This document shows positions 9,616 to 20,072 of a stretch of 64,000 nt of DNA, piece by piece. This DNA comes from Pseudooceanicola aestuarii (GTDB lineage Bacteria; Pseudomonadota; Alphaproteobacteria; Rhodobacterales; Rhodobacteraceae). Location of the stretch: the NCBI RefSeq assembly GCF_010614805.1, contig NZ_JAAFZC010000001.1, positions 1,962,001-2,026,000 on the forward strand. Direction: 5' to 3'. Every line of letters begins with the position of its first letter. Position 1 is the stretch's first letter. Below the pieces are notes generated by a model. That model was not told the DNA's origin and did no database searches. It saw only the letters and a list, made by a program, of their open reading frames with translations. Made by a program: the position numbers and the translations under genes.

Positions 9616-9680
9616 TGAACATGTCCTTCGAAGAAAGCGCGCATCGCGTGGTGGTCAGGTGCAGTCACGGGGGCGGCGGA

Positions 9681-11268
<1,588 letters not shown>

Positions 11269-11365
11269 GGTTCGATCCCCTGAATCGGCGCGTCCGCATT
11301 GCGGGACTGTTTCGAGTGACGGTAGGAGATTGCCAAACGATCAAGTACCTATTTCTGGGAAAGTG

Positions 11366-11386
11366 GATATCAGTATTCCTGATATC
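11366..11386. promoter_or_regulatory. LysR-type operator candidate upstream of the dioxygenase gene
   Basis: GATATCA-N7-TGATATC is a perfect inverted repeat about 100 bp upstream of the dioxygenase start and fits the T-N11-A pattern. Related GATATC/GGTAT palindromes precede two other transcription units of this block (13364 and 15240), suggesting one regulon. Confidence 0.55.
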
Positions 11387-11394
11387 GGAGCGGT

Positions 11395-12279
11395 TCAGAG
11401 CATCAGCAGCGCGGTGCCGATCATCGCCAGGACCGACACGGCCAGAAGCCGGGGCAGGGCGATCGCCTCGTCGCGGGTGAACAGCACGATGATCAGGGCG
11501 GAGAACAGGACCTCCAGTGTGCCCAGAACCGCGACCGACAGCACGGATGCACTGCGCAGGGCCTGGAATTGCAGGATCTGCCCGACGCTGAGTGCCAGGG
11601 CCGTTTGCAGGTGGCGCGGTCCGACATCGCGGGTCAGGTCGCGCCAGCCCGGTCCCGCCCCCCGGCGCAGGATCGCCGCGCCCAGCATCCACAGGCCGCC
11701 CGCCATCGCCCCGACAAAGGTGCCAAGCGCGGCATCCGCCACATGGTCCAACCCCAGGCTGCGCAGGGTATAGGCGACGGCATAGGCCAGCGGTGACAGC
11801 AGCCCCATCGCCAGCCCCGAACGTGACATGCGCGCCCCGGATTGCGCGGGCCGCCGCATATAGGCCAGCACCCCGCCCAGCACAAGCGCCCCGCCCAGCA
11901 AAGTGGCGGGGTTGGGCAATTGGTGAAGGAACAGGGCGGCCAGCGGCAGGGCCAGAACCGGCGTCAACCGCCGCAGCAGTCCGGTCGGGACGGCGCCGAT
12001 CCCTTCGGTGGCGCGGAACATCGTCTGCCGACCGACCACGTTGGCGCACAGGCCCGCCAGCGCAAAGATCGCCAGCCCCGTCAACCCGCCGGGCCGCAGC
12101 AGCGCCGCCAGAGGCAATGGCCCTGCGACGGACCACAAGCCGCAGGCGATCAGCGCGGTCATGGCCACCGACAGAAAGACGCCGTTATCGCCGCGCGCCA
12201 TCCCTCTGGATCGGGTGATCAGAACCCCGGCCAGCCCGTAGGCCAGCGCTGCCAGGACGGCCAGTCCCTCCCCCGTCAT
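11395..12279 (-). CDS. EamA/DMT-family transporter
   Basis: Membrane protein of 294 residues with about ten hydrophobic helices and an internal two-fold repeat, typical of the drug/metabolite transporter superfamily (RhaT/EamA domains). Members export amino acids, metabolites or drugs. It sits between the DapA-like lyase and the dioxygenase on the same strand, 26 bp after the lyase, so it is probably co-transcribed with the lyase and may export a pathway intermediate. The substrate is unknown. Confidence 0.85.
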   Translation of the reverse strand: MTGEGLAVLAALAYGLAGVLITRSRGMARGDNGVFLSVAMTALIACGLWSVAGPLPLAALLRPGGLTGLAIFALAGLCANVVGRQTMFRATEGIGAVPTGLLRRLTPVLALPLAALFLHQLPNPATLLGGALVLGGVLAYMRRPAQSGARMSRSGLAMGLLSPLAYAVAYTLRSLGLDHVADAALGTFVGAMAGGLWMLGAAILRRGAGPGWRDLTRDVGPRHLQTALALSVGQILQFQALRSASVLSVAVLGTLEVLFSALIIVLFTRDEAIALPRLLAVSVLAMIGTALLML

Positions 12280-12305
12280 GGCGGGGCATCACACATGGCG
12301 CAGGA

Positions 12306-13259
12306 TCACAATTGCAGGCCGCAATCCTCGAATGCGGCGCTGGTGGCGGCTTTCTCCGCCTCGGTCAGGTCCAGCATCGGGTGACGGACGCGGCCCCCGA
12401 CCTGGCCCAGAAGCTCCTGCCAGTACTTGCCGTGCGCGGTGGGCTTGCCCCCCGGCTTGGTGCTGCGGATTGCGTGGCGCACCGGGTCCAGGCTGTCGCG
12501 CACGCGGCGCGCGGCCTCGAACTTCCCGGCAAAGGCCAGATCGGTGTATTCCCGCATCCGCTGATCGTTTTTCGTCTGCAACTGGTAGGGCGGGGAGGAG
12601 CAGAGATAGAGCTGCCAACCCAGCTCCACGATATTGTCCAGCCACTCGTCTTCCGCCGATGTGGAGACAAGGATCCTGTCGCCCACCATCCGGGTCAGCC
12701 GGGCATACATCTCCCGCGGGACCGAATACTTGATCGCCATGATGTTGGGCAGTTCCGCGATGCGGGCGCAGGTTTCCGGCTCCATCAGGTAGCCGCTGTC
12801 GGGGTGGCTCCACATCGCGATTCCGATATCGAGGCGATCGCACAGGTATTTGTAATAATTGTATAGAACCTCGTCCCGGTCATGGCAGAAGCTCAGCATC
12901 GGGGCATGGACCACCACGTAGTCGGCGCCGCAATCCTGCGCGTGGCGGCCCAGATCCAGCACCGTGTCGACGTTCTGGTCCGAGATCGACATGATCGTCC
13001 CGGCCTTGTCGCCGCATTCCTCCACGGCGAGGGTCATGTTCCGCTTCCGCTCTTCCAGGGACATGGACCAGAATTCGCCCTGCTTGCCGGCGATGAACAG
13101 GCCCTGAATGCCCAGGTCGTCGATCCAGTGGCGGATATTGCGACGCAGCCCGGCCTCGTCCAGCCGCAGATCGGCGTCAAAGGGGTTCAGCGCGGCGGCC
13201 CAGATGCCGCGCATGGTTTCGCGGGCATGGGCCTTGGCCTCGGATTTCTGGTATTTCAT
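12306..13259 (-). CDS. DapA-family (class I) aldolase/lyase
   Basis: TIM-barrel protein of 317 residues of the dihydrodipicolinate synthase / N-acetylneuraminate lyase family. The Schiff-base lysine is Lys177 (IMAIKYSV). The GKQGEFWSMSLEERK stretch corresponds to the family's GTTGE...L..EER substrate loop. The usual catalytic Tyr segment is changed (HAPMLSFCH instead of a P-Y-Y motif), so it is unlikely to be the lysine-pathway DapA. Hydratase-aldolases of this family cleave ring-opened aromatics to pyruvate and an aldehyde; that role next to a ring-cleaving dioxygenase and an aldehyde dehydrogenase is inferred. It is divergent from the aspartate dehydrogenase gene. Confidence 0.8.
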   Translation of the reverse strand: MKYQKSEAKAHARETMRGIWAAALNPFDADLRLDEAGLRRNIRHWIDDLGIQGLFIAGKQGEFWSMSLEERKRNMTLAVEECGDKAGTIMSISDQNVDTVLDLGRHAQDCGADYVVVHAPMLSFCHDRDEVLYNYYKYLCDRLDIGIAMWSHPDSGYLMEPETCARIAELPNIMAIKYSVPREMYARLTRMVGDRILVSTSAEDEWLDNIVELGWQLYLCSSPPYQLQTKNDQRMREYTDLAFAGKFEAARRVRDSLDPVRHAIRSTKPGGKPTAHGKYWQELLGQVGGRVRHPMLDLTEAEKAATSAAFEDCGLQL

Positions 13260-13363
13260 GGCTGTGCTCCGATACGGGGGGCCGCCCCGATGCGGGTCAG
13301 CTGCCGGTTTGGCGCAGTAAGGCCGCAGGATCGGGCAGAAACCAACTGCAGAGAGGGAAATCA

Positions 13364-13384
13364 GGTATCCAAAATTTTTATACC
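13364..13384. promoter_or_regulatory. LysR-type box between the lyase and aspartate dehydrogenase genes
   Basis: GGTAT-N11-ATACC is a perfect textbook LysR palindrome (T-N11-A) with an AT-rich centre. It lies in the divergent promoter region 105 bp from the lyase start and 49 bp from the aspartate dehydrogenase start. A partial copy of the half site (TTCCGATACC) follows about 10 bp later. The LysR encoded two genes away (14221) is the obvious candidate to bind it. Confidence 0.6.
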
Positions 13385-13432
13385 AAACCTCTGCGAGTTT
13401 CCGATACCCTGACCCACCAGCAGGAGAGCGGA

Positions 13433-14209
13433 ATGAAGATCGGGATCATCGGAAAGGGCGCCATCGGGCGCTACGTCGCGGCGCAGTTGCAGGCGCGGGG
13501 GGGGGGACCGCATGTTCTGCTGACCCGCAGCGGTGGCGATGCGGGGCAGCCGGGGATGGCGCAGGCGACCAGTGTCGGCGAACTGCCGGGGGACATCGCG
13601 CTGATGGTGGATTGCGCAGGCCATGCGGCACTGGCCGAGCATGGGCCCGCGATCCTGGATCGGGGGATCGACCTGATCACGGTGTCGGTGGGCGCGCTGG
13701 CCGATCCGGCGCTGGCCACCCGGCTGAAGGACGCGGCCGCCCGGGGCGGGGCGCAGCTGCACCTGGCCAGCGGGGCCATCGGCGCGCTGGACAGCCTGTC
13801 CGCCGCCCGCGTCGGGGGGCTGGAGGAGGTGATCTACACCGGTCGCAAACCACCGCAGGGCTGGATCGGTTCCCCCGCCGAGGAGAATTTGGACCTGCGC
13901 GCGCTGACCACGGCGCAGACCCATTTCGAGGGCAGCGCCCGCGATGCCGCCACCGCCTATCCGAAGAATGCCAACGTGGCCGCCGCCGTGGCGCTGGCCG
14001 GGGCGGGCCTGGACGCGACGCAGGTCCGGCTGGTGGCCGATCCCGGCGTCACCGCCAATATCCACGAGGTCCGGGCCAGCGGCGCCTTTGGCAGTTTCGA
14101 ATTCCGGATCGCGGGCAACGCCCTGCCGGACAACCCGCGCAGTTCCGCCCTGGCCGCGATGAGCGTGATCGCCGCCATCGACCGCCGCCTGCGCGCGATC
14201 ACCACCTGA
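13433..14209 (+). CDS. nadX: L-aspartate dehydrogenase family protein (NadX-like)
   Basis: NAD(P)-dependent enzyme of 258 residues. The Rossmann motif GIIGKGAIGRY is at the N-terminus, and the C-terminal domain carries the aspartate-dehydrogenase motifs YPKNANVAAAVALAG and DPGVTANIHEV. The family oxidises L-aspartate to iminoaspartate (NAD synthesis) or acts on related amino acids. The preceding GGAGAG supports the ATG used. It is followed after 11 bp by the LysR gene. In this setting it could supply iminoaspartate or deaminate an amino-acid product of the ring-cleavage pathway; the sequence does not decide. Confidence 0.82.
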   Translation: MKIGIIGKGAIGRYVAAQLQARGGGPHVLLTRSGGDAGQPGMAQATSVGELPGDIALMVDCAGHAALAEHGPAILDRGIDLITVSVGALADPALATRLKDAAARGGAQLHLASGAIGALDSLSAARVGGLEEVIYTGRKPPQGWIGSPAEENLDLRALTTAQTHFEGSARDAATAYPKNANVAAAVALAGAGLDATQVRLVADPGVTANIHEVRASGAFGSFEFRIAGNALPDNPRSSALAAMSVIAAIDRRLRAITT

Positions 14210-14220
14210 AAGGCCCCTTG

Positions 14221-15183
14221 ATGAGCCGCCACACCCGCATCGTCGAACGCGCCCTGACCCGGCTGAAGCTGCGCCAGCTGCGCCTGCTTGTGGCCGTGGG
14301 CCAATACGGAAGCATCCAGAACGCTGCCCGTGCGCTCAGCATCTCGCAGCCCGCCGCGACGAAGATGATCCAGGATCTGGAGCTGGATTTCGAGGTGGAG
14401 CTGTTCGACCGCACCAATCGCGGCGTCGTTCCCACGGTGTTCGGGGAGGCGCTGATCCGACACGGAAAGCTGATCTTTTCCCAGGTGTCGAATGCGGCGC
14501 AGGAGCTGGACGACCTGAACGAAGGCAACAGCGGCCGCGTCGTGGTGGGGACGTTGCTGGCCGCCTCTCCGGCGTTGCTGCCCATGGCGGTGGAGCAGCT
14601 GCTGCGCCAGCGGCCCAACGTGGCGATCAAGATCGTGGAGGGCACGAACGAGGTGCTGATGCCGACCCTATTGTCGGGGGAGATCGACATGGTCGTCGGC
14701 CGTCTGCCCAGCCAGAGGCACCGCAAGAACATCGTGCAGGAACGGTTCTTTGACGAACGGGTGATCGCCGTGGCGGGTACGGGGCATCCGGTGGCGGGGG
14801 AAAAGGCGGTCAGCTTCGACACGCTGAAATCCTATGGCTGGATTCTGCCGCCGCTGGAGACGACGCTGCGCCGCCAGATCGATCAGTTCTTCATGCGGCA
14901 GGGGCAGTATACGCCGCCCAAGACGATTGAATCGGTCTCCTATCTGGCCAATCGCACCTTGTTGCGCACCCATGATTTCATCGGGTTGATGCCCGCCTAT
15001 GTCGCCGCGCTGGATATCCGCAGCGGGCTGCTGGCGCCGGTGAACTGGACGGTGCCTTTTGGCGCCGGGCCGGTGGGGGTGTCCTATCGCGGACGACACA
15101 GCTTGTCGCCGGCGGGCGCGGCCTTTCTCGATGCGCTGCACGCCGTCGCGGCGGAGATCGGGGCTACGCCGCACGCGGTCTGA
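14221..15183 (+). CDS. LysR-family regulator of the dioxygenase/aspartate dehydrogenase block
   Basis: Regulator of 320 residues. The DNA-binding domain (residues ~15-75, with GSIQNAARALSISQPAATKMIQDLE) is followed by a LysR effector domain. It is more like the GbpR/CbbR-type subgroup than the LysR at 1855, since it starts with a basic leader and the LKLRQLRLLVAV segment. It is co-transcribed with the aspartate dehydrogenase. Palindromes of the T-N11-A kind at 11366, 13364 and 15240 suggest that it controls the dioxygenase, the divergent lyase/nadX units and the aldehyde dehydrogenase. Confidence 0.88.
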   Translation: MSRHTRIVERALTRLKLRQLRLLVAVGQYGSIQNAARALSISQPAATKMIQDLELDFEVELFDRTNRGVVPTVFGEALIRHGKLIFSQVSNAAQELDDLNEGNSGRVVVGTLLAASPALLPMAVEQLLRQRPNVAIKIVEGTNEVLMPTLLSGEIDMVVGRLPSQRHRKNIVQERFFDERVIAVAGTGHPVAGEKAVSFDTLKSYGWILPPLETTLRRQIDQFFMRQGQYTPPKTIESVSYLANRTLLRTHDFIGLMPAYVAALDIRSGLLAPVNWTVPFGAGPVGVSYRGRHSLSPAGAAFLDALHAVAAEIGATPHAV

Positions 15184-15239
15184 CGGCGCGGGGCGGGCTG
15201 GGCTGGGGATTGGCGGGACGGTTCCAGCTATTCGTGTTT

Positions 15240-15249
15240 CCGATATCGG
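15240..15249. promoter_or_regulatory. GATATC-type palindrome upstream of the aldehyde dehydrogenase
   Basis: CCGATATCGG is a perfect 10-bp palindrome, about 75 bp before the aldehyde dehydrogenase start. Its flank (TTTCCGATATCGGTATT) repeats the TTCCGAT/GGTAT elements seen at 13364 to about 13405, so it is probably another site of the same regulator. Confidence 0.5.
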
Positions 15250-15325
15250 TATTTGTTCAATTCAGTTGTGGTAATGCCACCGCCACGGGACACTTTCGGC
15301 AACGCGATGCAATTGTGAGGCCGCA

Positions 15326-16762
15326 ATGATCTCCTATCCCGAACTCAAGCTCTTCATTGGCGGCGAATGGCGCGACACGCCCGATCACATGCCCGTCCTG
15401 AACCCCGCCACGGAGGCGGAGCTGGGCCGCTTGCCCCATGCGCGGATCACCGATCTGGAGGACGCGTTGAACGCGGCGGAGGCCGGGCTGAAGCTCTGGC
15501 GCGATACCGCGCCGCGCATCCGGTCCGACATCATCCTGCGCGCGGCCGCCATCATGCGCGACCGGCAGGAGGAGATCGCCCATGCGATCACGGCAGAGCA
15601 TGGCAAACCCCTGCCGCAGGCCCGGTTGGAGGTCATTCGCGGGGCGGAATTCTTTGAATGGGACGCGGCGGAGGCGATGCGCACCTATGGCCGGGTGATC
15701 CCGGCGGCGCCCGGCTCGCAGATTTCGGTGCATCACCACCCGATCGGCGTGGTGGCCGCATTCTCCCCGTGGAATTTCCCGATGAGCCAACCAGCGCGCA
15801 AGGTCGCGGGGGCGCTGGCCTCGGGCTGTTCGGTGATCCTGAAAGCGGCGGAGGAAACGCCAGCGGGCGCGATCCACATCGTCCGCGCCTTCGAGGATGC
15901 GGGCCTGCCCGCCGGGGTGCTGAACCTCGTGTTCGGAACGCCGGCCGAAATCTCGGGCTTTTTGGTGCCGCAGCCGCAGGTGCGGCTGGTGGCGCTGACC
16001 GGCTCCACGCAGGTGGGGCGGCAGCTGACGGCATTGGCGGCGCAAAGCGATACTCGTGTGCTGATGGAACTGGGCGGCCATGCCCCGGTCATCGTCTGCG
16101 AGGATACGGACGTGGAACAGGCCGCGCTCAGCGGTGCGGTGCGCAAGATGCGCAATGCCGGGCAGGTCTGTACCTCGCCCACGCGGTTCTTCGTCTATGA
16201 CAGCCTGTTCGACGATTTTGCCGATATCTTCACCCGCCGCGCCGCCGCCACGGTGGTCGGCAACGGCATGGAGGCCGGGGTGGAGATGGGGCCGGTGGCC
16301 AATGATCGCCGCATCCCCGTTCTGCGCGCCATGGTGGAAGACGCGGTCGCCAAGGGGGCGGAGCTGCGCACTGGCGGCGGGCGGCGCGGCGACAGCGGAT
16401 ATTTCTTCGAACCCACGGTGCTGGCCAATGTGCCGGACACCGCGCGGATCATGCAGGAGGAGCCGTTTGGCCCCATTGCCGTGCTGAACCGGGTGGAAAA
16501 TCTGGATCAGGCCATCGCGGCGGCCAATTCGGTGCCCTACGGGCTGGCGGGATATGCCTTTACCAACCGCGCCGATTACATCGCACGCATGATCGAGGAG
16601 GTGGAGGTGGGCAATCTCTCCATCAACACGCTTGAGGCGTCCTTGCCGGAAACTCCCTTTGGCGGGGTGAAGGCCAGCGGCTATGGCCGCGAGGGCGGGA
16701 CCGAAGGGCTGGACAGCTACCTGACCACCCGGAATGTCTGGCATTCGGCCGCTATCGTCTGA
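15326..16762 (+). CDS. NAD(P)-dependent aldehyde dehydrogenase (succinate-semialdehyde DH-like)
   Basis: Soluble aldehyde dehydrogenase of 478 residues. Catalytic Cys282 (GQVCTSPTR), general-base Glu248 (LMELGGHAP) and the PWNFPM cofactor motif near residue 153 are present. Closest by eye to succinate-semialdehyde and related aldehyde dehydrogenases. The presence of the Glu argues for a hydrolytic enzyme, not a CoA-acylating methylmalonate-semialdehyde type. Placed downstream of the LysR gene with its own palindrome, it probably oxidises the aldehyde released by the DapA-like lyase or the aminomuconate semialdehyde. The true substrate is open. Confidence 0.9.
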   Translation: MISYPELKLFIGGEWRDTPDHMPVLNPATEAELGRLPHARITDLEDALNAAEAGLKLWRDTAPRIRSDIILRAAAIMRDRQEEIAHAITAEHGKPLPQARLEVIRGAEFFEWDAAEAMRTYGRVIPAAPGSQISVHHHPIGVVAAFSPWNFPMSQPARKVAGALASGCSVILKAAEETPAGAIHIVRAFEDAGLPAGVLNLVFGTPAEISGFLVPQPQVRLVALTGSTQVGRQLTALAAQSDTRVLMELGGHAPVIVCEDTDVEQAALSGAVRKMRNAGQVCTSPTRFFVYDSLFDDFADIFTRRAAATVVGNGMEAGVEMGPVANDRRIPVLRAMVEDAVAKGAELRTGGGRRGDSGYFFEPTVLANVPDTARIMQEEPFGPIAVLNRVENLDQAIAAANSVPYGLAGYAFTNRADYIARMIEEVEVGNLSINTLEASLPETPFGGVKASGYGREGGTEGLDSYLTTRNVWHSAAIV

Positions 16763-16769
16763 GGGTCAG

Positions 16770-16790
16770 CGCCCGTCCGGCGTCCGGGCG
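16770..16790 (+). terminator. GC-rich hairpin after the aldehyde dehydrogenase
   Basis: CGCCCG-N9-CGGGCG starts 8 bp after the stop codon. There is no T-run, so it may act with Rho or simply protect the 3' end. The next gene converges on it. Confidence 0.4.
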
Positions 16791-16865
16791 GGGTCGGTCC
16801 GCGAACCGGCATGGCGCAGGGGCCGTCGCCCTGGGCCGCGCGCTGCGGGCCGCCCGGCGCGGCGC

Positions 16866-17942
16866 CTATTCCGCGCCGCTCTTCCGGCGGCCGGCGCGGG
16901 CGGCGGCCAGGGGCAGGGCGGCCACGATCAGGAACACCCGCAGGACGTGATGCGCCGCGACCATGGCCGGATCAATCGCCAGCGCCAGGGCGACGACGCC
17001 CAGTTCCGGCGCGCCCCCCGGCAGGTAGGCCAGGAACAGCGGCGCCACCGACGCGTCGATCAGTGGCGCCACGGCCCAGGCCGCCCCCAGTGAGCCAAGG
17101 GCCAGAACCAGCCCGATCAGCGCCGCGATGCCGCCATCACGGGCGATCTGGCGCAGCGTGTAGCTGGCGAAGCGCGCGCCCACCGACCCCCCGATGACGA
17201 TCTGCGCCCCCGCGGACAACAGCGGCGGCACATGCACTGTCAACACGCCGGTCATGTGTAACCCGGCCGAGGCAAACAGCGGAAACAACAGCAGCGCCGA
17301 AGGGAAGCGGATCCGCTGTCCCAGCCACCAGCAGGCGACCGCCACCACCGCCATCGCGCCATGGCGCAGCGGGTCCAGCGGCTCGGCCTCGGCGAAACTG
17401 GCGTGGTTCGCCTCCGCCAGGTCGATGCCGGTCATCAGCTGGATCAGGATCGGTGCGGAAATCAGCAGGACCACCAACCGGGCGGTGTGGCTCAGCACGA
17501 CGCGGTTGACCTCGGTCTTGTAATCCTCTGCCAGCATGGTGACGACGGAAAGACCGCCCGGCATGGCGGAGAACAGCGCCGTCATCCGATCCATCCGGCC
17601 CCAACCGCGAAAGATCCAGTAGGCCATCAGACAGAACACCAGCGACAGCAGGCACATTGCCACCAGGCTGGGGATCCAGCTGTGCGCGCGGGCGATGACG
17701 TCGGGGGTGAATCCGGTGCCCAGCATGGTGCCGATGCCGATCATCGCATAGCCGCGCCAGGCGCCGGGCAGGCGCGGCTCGAACGGGGTGACCTGGGCCA
17801 CCAGCGCATTGGCGAACATCGCGCCCAGCACCCAGGGCAGGGGCAGGTTCAGCGCAAAGAACAGCAGCCCGCCGGCGGCGCCGGTCGCCAGGGTCAGCAG
17901 GCCACGGACGGCGGGGTTCGAAACAAGGCCCGCCATCCTCAC
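16866..17942 (-). CDS. AbrB-family membrane protein
   Basis: Polytopic membrane protein of 358 residues with an internal duplication, about 9-11 helices and the AbrB-type PWVLGAMFANA and SAMPGGLSVV motifs. The family (also called ammonia-monooxygenase-like in old annotations) includes putative transporters or regulators of small organic acids. A GTG at 17942 overlaps the TctA stop by 4 nt (GTGA); an ATG two codons later is the alternative. Coupling to tctCBA suggests a related substrate or an auxiliary role. Function is not established. Confidence 0.8.
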   Translation of the reverse strand: MRMAGLVSNPAVRGLLTLATGAAGGLLFFALNLPLPWVLGAMFANALVAQVTPFEPRLPGAWRGYAMIGIGTMLGTGFTPDVIARAHSWIPSLVAMCLLSLVFCLMAYWIFRGWGRMDRMTALFSAMPGGLSVVTMLAEDYKTEVNRVVLSHTARLVVLLISAPILIQLMTGIDLAEANHASFAEAEPLDPLRHGAMAVVAVACWWLGQRIRFPSALLLFPLFASAGLHMTGVLTVHVPPLLSAGAQIVIGGSVGARFASYTLRQIARDGGIAALIGLVLALGSLGAAWAVAPLIDASVAPLFLAYLPGGAPELGVVALALAIDPAMVAAHHVLRVFLIVAALPLAAARAGRRKSGAE

Positions 17943-19456
17943 GCCGCCGTATTGCTGCGGTCGCCGCGCCGGCCAAAAGCCTTGAGCAGCGGAACACCCA
18001 CCAACACCAGCAGCATGATGACGAACAGGGTCAGCGCGATGGGCCGCTCCAGCATGTAGCGCATCGGGTTACCGCCCGAAATCTGCATGGTGCGCACCAG
18101 CTCGCCCTCCATCATGCGACCCAGCAGCAGGCCGATGACCGTCGCCGCAACCGGGTAGTCGTTGCGCCGCATCAGCCAGCCCAGGGCGGCGAATCCTGCC
18201 ACGGTCAGCGGACCGGCGATGGTGCCGGTGATGCCGTAGCCACCCCAGGCACACATCGCCAGGACCGAGGGCACCAGGTAGGACAGCGGCACCCGCACCA
18301 CCAGCCCCAGCAGCCGCAGGCTGAGCAACCCCAGCACCGCCAGCAGCAGCACCTGACCCAGGTTCCCAAGGATGATGGAATAGACAATATCCGTCTGGTT
18401 GCGGATGAAGCTGGGGCCGCCGATGATATTGTGGAAGGAAAACGCCGCCAACAGCACCGCCGTCGCCGCGCCGCCCGGAATGCCCAGGGCCAGCAGCGCG
18501 GTCATGGATCCGCCTTCTGAGGAGGAATTGGCGCTTTCGGCCGCCACCACGCCTTCGGGCGCGCCCTTGCCGAACCGTTCGGGGGTCTTCGAGGTGCGCT
18601 TTGCTTCACCGTAGGAGACCAGGTTGGCGACGGAGGAGCCGACGCCGGGGATCGCGCCGATGATCGCGCCCAACAGGCTGCCGCGGATCAGCACGCCGGG
18701 ATAGCGGAACGTCTCTCCGGCGCCTTTCAGGATCCGGCCAAAGGAGATGTCGCGCTGCGCCTCGTCGCGGACAAGGTAGGTTTCGCCGCGCAGGCGCAGC
18801 AATTCCGAGGCGGCGAAGATGCCGATCATGGCGGGCACCACGGGCAGGCCGTCGATCAGATAGGGCATCCCGACATCGGTGCGCATCACGCCGGTGGTGG
18901 ACATGCCCAGTTGGCTGAGCATCAAGCCGAAGGTACCGGCCAGCAGGCCCTTGGCCATCGAAGTGTCGTTCAGCGTGGCGATCAGGGTCAGCCCCCAGAG
19001 GACGACAACCACCATCTCCAGCGGCCCGATCTTCAGCACGAAGGCGGCCAGCGGCTGGATCAGCAGCATCAACAGCACGTAGCCCACAAAGGCCCCCACG
19101 ACCGAGGCCGCCAGCCCCAGGCCCAGGGCCTCGTTATGCTTGCCCTGCCGCGCCATCGGGTAGCCGTCAAAGGCCGTCGCGATGGAGCTGGAGGAGCCGG
19201 GGATGTTCATCAGGATCGCCGTCACCCCGCCGCCATAGGCGCCGCCGGTGAAAATCGCGGTCAGGAACAGCATGGCCTGAAGGAAGTCCATGGAAAAGGT
19301 GATCGGCAGGAATACCGCCATCGCCATGGATATCTGCAATCCGGGGATGGAGCCGAAGACAAGCCCGATCAGCAGCCCCGGAATGACCCAGAGCCAGGGA
19401 GTGATGCCGGAAAACAGCAGGTCCAGCGCCTGCGACAATGCGAGTTGGTCGATCAT
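17939..19456 (-). CDS. tctA: Tripartite tricarboxylate transporter large permease (TctA)
   Basis: Permease of 505 residues with about 11-12 helices. The family signature is clear: GLVFGSIPGLQISMAMAVFLPITF near the start, GGAYGGGVTAILMNIPG, and PGVGSSVANLVSYGEAKRTSK in the middle. It imports citrate-like tricarboxylates or other carboxylates with sodium or protons, together with the TctB and TctC subunits encoded upstream. One base separates it from tctB and 4 nt overlap it with the AbrB gene. Confidence 0.95.
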   Translation of the reverse strand: MIDQLALSQALDLLFSGITPWLWVIPGLLIGLVFGSIPGLQISMAMAVFLPITFSMDFLQAMLFLTAIFTGGAYGGGVTAILMNIPGSSSSIATAFDGYPMARQGKHNEALGLGLAASVVGAFVGYVLLMLLIQPLAAFVLKIGPLEMVVVVLWGLTLIATLNDTSMAKGLLAGTFGLMLSQLGMSTTGVMRTDVGMPYLIDGLPVVPAMIGIFAASELLRLRGETYLVRDEAQRDISFGRILKGAGETFRYPGVLIRGSLLGAIIGAIPGVGSSVANLVSYGEAKRTSKTPERFGKGAPEGVVAAESANSSSEGGSMTALLALGIPGGAATAVLLAAFSFHNIIGGPSFIRNQTDIVYSIILGNLGQVLLLAVLGLLSLRLLGLVVRVPLSYLVPSVLAMCAWGGYGITGTIAGPLTVAGFAALGWLMRRNDYPVAATVIGLLLGRMMEGELVRTMQISGGNPMRYMLERPIALTLFVIMLLVLVGVPLLKAFGRRGDRSNTAA

Positions 19457-19457
19457 G

Positions 19458-19940
19458 TCACAGCACCAGTGTCAGCATGGGATAGGGGAACAGGGAGCCG
19501 AAGCCATAGACCAGCAGCACGGTGAAGATCGCGGCGTATAGCGGCGGCATCCACCAGCTCTTGCCGCCGCTCATCACCACGCCGGCCCAGACGAAAAGGA
19601 AGGTCGCGAGGTCGAACCCGACATGGGTCAGCGCATAGCAAAAGACCGCAAACCCGGCCAACAGCAGCATGTCGCCCCAGATCGCGCTGGCGCGGGGGGT
19701 AGGCTTCGGCGTGGCGTCGGCCTCTGCGGTCGCGGAGGTGTCGGGCGTGGCGGCAGGTTTCAGCAGCGTGGCGACGATGATCACCACGGCGATCAGCGCG
19801 ATCAGGCCGGCGACCGGCGCGACCACGACCAGGTTGTCGAGGCTGGCGCGGGCCTGGATCGAACTCCAGGTGATGTATCCGGATATGGCCAGGATGATGC
19901 CGATCAGCGCGGCGTGGGTGGCGTGGAACTTGCCTGTCAC
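19458..19940 (-). CDS. tctB: Tripartite tricarboxylate transporter small permease (TctB)
   Basis: Membrane subunit of 160 residues with four hydrophobic helices, as expected for TctB. It starts with GTG at 19940, supported by a GGGGGAGGT ribosome site at good spacing; no suitable ATG is nearby. It lies between the binding-protein gene, from which it is separated by a very stable stem-loop, and tctA. Confidence 0.85.
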   Translation of the reverse strand: MTGKFHATHAALIGIILAISGYITWSSIQARASLDNLVVVAPVAGLIALIAVVIIVATLLKPAATPDTSATAEADATPKPTPRASAIWGDMLLLAGFAVFCYALTHVGFDLATFLFVWAGVVMSGGKSWWMPPLYAAIFTVLLVYGFGSLFPYPMLTLVL

Positions 19941-20030
19941 CTGGTGACCTCCCCCAAGGGTTGCGGTTCCCCGGACGCCACCGCCGCGCCGCCACAGGGT
20001 GAGGTCCGGCGCGGACGGCTGCGATCCGGC

Positions 20031-20065
20031 GGTCCGGCGCGGGACGGATCTGCCCGCGCCGGACC
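20031..20065 (-). terminator. Perfect 13-bp stem-loop between tctC and tctB
   Basis: GGTCCGGCGCGGG and its exact complement CCCGCGCCGGACC enclose a 9-nt loop, 8 bp beyond the tctC stop. Such structures after binding-protein genes usually cause partial termination or stabilise the upstream mRNA, so that much more binding protein than permease is made. No T-tract follows. Confidence 0.6.
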
Positions 20066-20072
20066 CGGTTGA

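Noticed and set aside
15326..16762. CoA-acylating malonate/methylmalonate semialdehyde dehydrogenase (dddC) for the DMSP module
   Set aside because: General-base Glu248 is present, which fits a hydrolytic aldehyde dehydrogenase, and it is separated from dddD by two other modules.
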